NCBI RefSeq assembly: GCF_031143425.1
Contig: NC_090440.1
Location: 336,849,844-336,913,843, forward strand
Source: Pleurodeles waltl
Taxonomy: Eukaryota; Chordata; Amphibia; Caudata; Salamandridae
Length of the DNA stretch: 64,000 nucleotides
Reading direction: 5' to 3'
The translations under genes were made by a program, and so were the position numbers. Each line of letters starts with the position of its first letter. Position 1 is the stretch's first letter. The notes beneath the pieces were generated by a model. It saw only the letters and a list, made by a program, of their open reading frames with translations, was not told the origin of the DNA and ran no database searches. This document shows positions 61,601-64,000 of the stretch, piece by piece.

Positions 61601-64000
61601 CCGCAACAGGAAATGCCCCAAAACACAACGTGGACACATCCCATTTCTTGGCAGAAAACAGAGGTGTTTTTTGCAAAGTGCCTACCTGTAGGTTTTGGCC
61701 TCTAGCTCAGCTGGCACCTTGGGAAACCTACCAAACCTGTGCCTTTTTGCAAACTAGAGACCTAGGGGAATCCAAAATGGGGTGACTTGTGGGTCTCTGA
61801 CCAGGTTCTGTTAACCAGAATCCTTTGCAAACCTCAAAATTTGGGTAAAAAACACATTTTCCTCACATTTTGGTGACAGAAAGTTCTAGAATCTGAGAGG
61901 AGCCACAAATTTCCTGCCACCCAGCATTCCCCCAAGTCTCCCGATAAAAATCGTACCTCACTTGTGTGGGTAGGCCTAGCGCCCGCAACAGGAAATGCCC
62001 CAAAACACAACGTGGACACATCCCATTTCTTGGCAGAAAACAGAGGTGTTTTTTGCAAAGTGCCTACCTGTAGGTTTGCGCCTCTAGCTCAGCCAGCACG
62101 TAGGGAAACCTACCAAACCTGTGCATTTTTTAAAACTAGAGACCTAGGGGAATCCAAGAAGGGGTGACTTGTGGGGCTCTGACCAGGTTCTGTTACCCAG
62201 AATCCTTTGCTAACCTCAAAATTTGGCTAAACAAACACATTTTCCTCACATTTCGGTGACATAAAGTTCTGGAATCTGAGAGGAGCCACAAATTTCCTTC
62301 CACCCAGCGTTCCCCCAAGTCTCCCGATAAAAATTATACCTCACTTGTGTGGGTAGGACTAGCGTCCACGACAGGAAACGCCCCAAAACACAACATGGAC
62401 ACATCCCATTTTTTGACAGAAAACAGAGGTGTTTTTTGCAAAGTGTCTACCTGTAGATTTTGGCCTCTAGGTCAGCCGGCACCTACTGAAACCTACCAAA
62501 CCTGTGCATTTTTGAAAGCTAGAGAGCTAGGGGAATCCAAGATGGGGTGACTTGTGGGGCTCTGACCAGGTTCTGTTACACAGAATCCTTTGCAAACCTC
62601 AAAATGTGGCTAAAAAACACATTTTCCTAACATTTCGGTGACAGAAAGTTATAAAATCTGAGAGAAGCCACAAATTTCCTTCCACCCAGCATTCCCCTAA
62701 GTCTCCCGATACAAATGATACCTCACTTGTGTGGGTAGGCCTAGCGCCTGCGACAGGAAATGCCCCAAAACACAACGTGGACACTTCCCATTTCTTGGCA
62801 GAAAACAGAGGTGTTTTTTGCAATGTGTCTACCTGTAGATTTTGGCCTCTAGCTCAGCCTGCACCTATGGAAACCTACCAAACCTGTGCATTTTTGAAAA
62901 CTAGAGAGCTAGGGGAATCCAAGATTGGGTGACTTGTGGGGCTCTGACCAGGTTCTGTTACACAGAATCCTTTGCAAACCTCAAAATGTGGCTAAAAAAC
63001 ACATTTTCCTCACATTTCGGTGACAGAAAGTTCTAGAATCTGAGAGGAGCCACAAATTTCCTTCCACCCAGCGTTCCCCCAAGTCTCCCGATAAAACTTA
63101 TACCTCACTTGGGTGGGTAGGCCTAGCGTCCACGACAGGAAATGCCCCAAATCACAACATGGACACATCCCATTTTTTGACAGAAAACAGAGGTGATTTT
63201 TGCAAAGTGTCTACCTGTAGACTTTGGCCTCTAGGTCAGCCGGCACCTACGGAAACCTACCAAACCTGTGCATTTTTGAAAACTAGAGAGCTAGGGGTAT
63301 CCAAGATGAGTGACTTGTGGGGCTCTGACCAGGTTCTGTTACACAGAATCCTTTGCAAACCTCAAAATGTGGCTAAAAAACACATTTTCCTCACATGTCG
63401 GTGACAGAAAGTTATAGAATCTGAGAGGAGCCACAAATTTCCTTCCACCTAGCATTCCCCTAAGTCTCCCGATAAAAATGATACCTCACTTATGTGGGTA
63501 GGCCTAGCGCCTGCGACAGGAAATGCCCCAAAACACAACGTGTACACATCCCATTTCTTGGCAGAAAACAGAGGTGTTTTTTGCAATGTGTCTACCTGTA
63601 GATTTTGGCCTCTAGCTCAGCCTGCACCTAGGGAAACCTACCAAACCTGTGCATTTTTAAAAACTAGAGACCTAGGGGAATCCAAGATGGGGTGACTTGT
63701 GGGTCTCTGACCAGGTTCTGTTACCCAGAATCCTTTGCAAACCTCAAAATCTGGGTAAAAAACACCTTTTCCTCACATTTCGGTGACAGAAAGTTCTAGA
63801 ATCTGAGAGGAGCCACAAATTTCCTGTCACCCAGCATTCCCTCAAGTCTCCCAATAAAAATCGTACCACACTTGTGTGGGTAGGCCTAGTGCCCGCGACA
63901 GGAAATGCCCCAAAACACAACGTGGACACATCCCATTTCTTGACAGAAAACAGAGGTGTTTTTTGCAAAGTGCCTACCTGTAGGTTTGGGCTTCTAGCTC

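Larger units (their letters stand above)
16047..64000 (+). repeat. 382/383-bp satellite array
   Basis: About 125 head-to-tail monomers are present. Equivalent positions 16084 and 63492 are 124 periods apart, giving a mean of 382.3 bp. Lengths of 382 and 383 often alternate. All monomers are in the same orientation and none is interrupted by another element. Landmarks in order are CCCAAGTCTCCCGATAAAAAT, GGGTAGGCCTAGCG, CCCCAAAACACAAC, GGTGTTTTTTGCAA, CCTACCAAACCTGTGC, CTCTGACCAGGTT and CACATTTCGGTGACA. Monomers differ by up to several percent and fall into linked subtypes. The array continues beyond the window. Confidence 0.98.

Noticed and set aside
16084..63695. A 67-residue plus-strand frame (MWVGLA...) and a 74-residue minus-strand frame (MQKTPLFS...) in most monomers
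   Set aside because: Both strands are open over the same bases, the period is not a multiple of three, stops vary with subtype, and no family is recognised. With the TATA position, a transcript would start after the ATG/GTG. These are by-products of repeat amplification.
16047..64000. CENP-B box in the satellite
   Set aside because: The nearest candidate, ATTTCGGTGACAGAAAG, lacks the CGGG half. The CGGGAG of the minus strand has no TTCG at the right spacing.
16047..64000. Hammerhead ribozyme, as known from a newt satellite
   Set aside because: No CTGANGA core with a matching GAAA was found on either strand of the monomer.
16047..64000. CRISPR-like array
   Set aside because: Repeats are contiguous 382/383-bp monomers with no unique spacers, in a eukaryotic context.

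Overview
This window is repeat-dominated eukaryotic DNA with no intact host gene that I can support. A large, transposon-rich vertebrate genome fits best: Harbinger-type relics with a Myb-like accessory gene, fold-back elements, dispersed LTR-like repeats and a long satellite. I lean towards a salamander or newt because several of these repeats look familiar from such genomes. That is recollection and inference, not a database result.

Layout. (1) 1-7835: a 5,971-bp segment followed by a second, partial copy (5972-7835) that is about 99% identical. On the minus strand each copy carries the terminal exon region of a Harbinger-associated Myb-like accessory gene. It has a good splice acceptor, a Ser/Pro/Thr-rich tail and a frameshift, and the DNA-binding domain is not visible. 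Inside the unit lie a GC-rich fold-back fragment (about 3376-3645), a dispersed LTR-like repeat (about 3655-4830) and a small in-frame tandem repeat (5372-5780). (2) 7836-14738: AT-rich DNA without recognisable genes, a MITE-like element with two perfect hairpins (about 9514-10104), and a second, longer copy of the dispersed repeat (about 10371-14600). That second copy is split by a 2,065-bp element with terminal inverted repeats and a possible TTT target duplication (12331-14395). Its core is homologous to the 3' end of the Myb-like gene of region 1. (3) 14739-15799: unique-looking flank that begins with TTAA followed by CCCCTTCGC, resembling a piggyBac-type end. (4) 15800-64000: an unbroken head-to-tail satellite of about 382/383 bp. 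About 126 monomers are present and the array runs off the right edge.

The satellite is the most interesting part. Monomers fall into at least four linked sequence types and are arranged in successive higher-order duplications of 8, 8, 10, 12 and 3 monomers. The largest ones overlap like a staircase. About half of the monomers I checked (21 of the first 39) contain a perfect three-unit heat-shock element (GAAnnTTCnnGAA). It sits 51 bp upstream of a GATAAAAA box, which in three monomers is a true TATAAAAA box. The array therefore looks like a long series of potential HSF1 sites, similar in logic to human satellite III at nuclear stress bodies. The short open frames in every monomer, on both strands, look like by-products of the repeat and are not annotated as genes.
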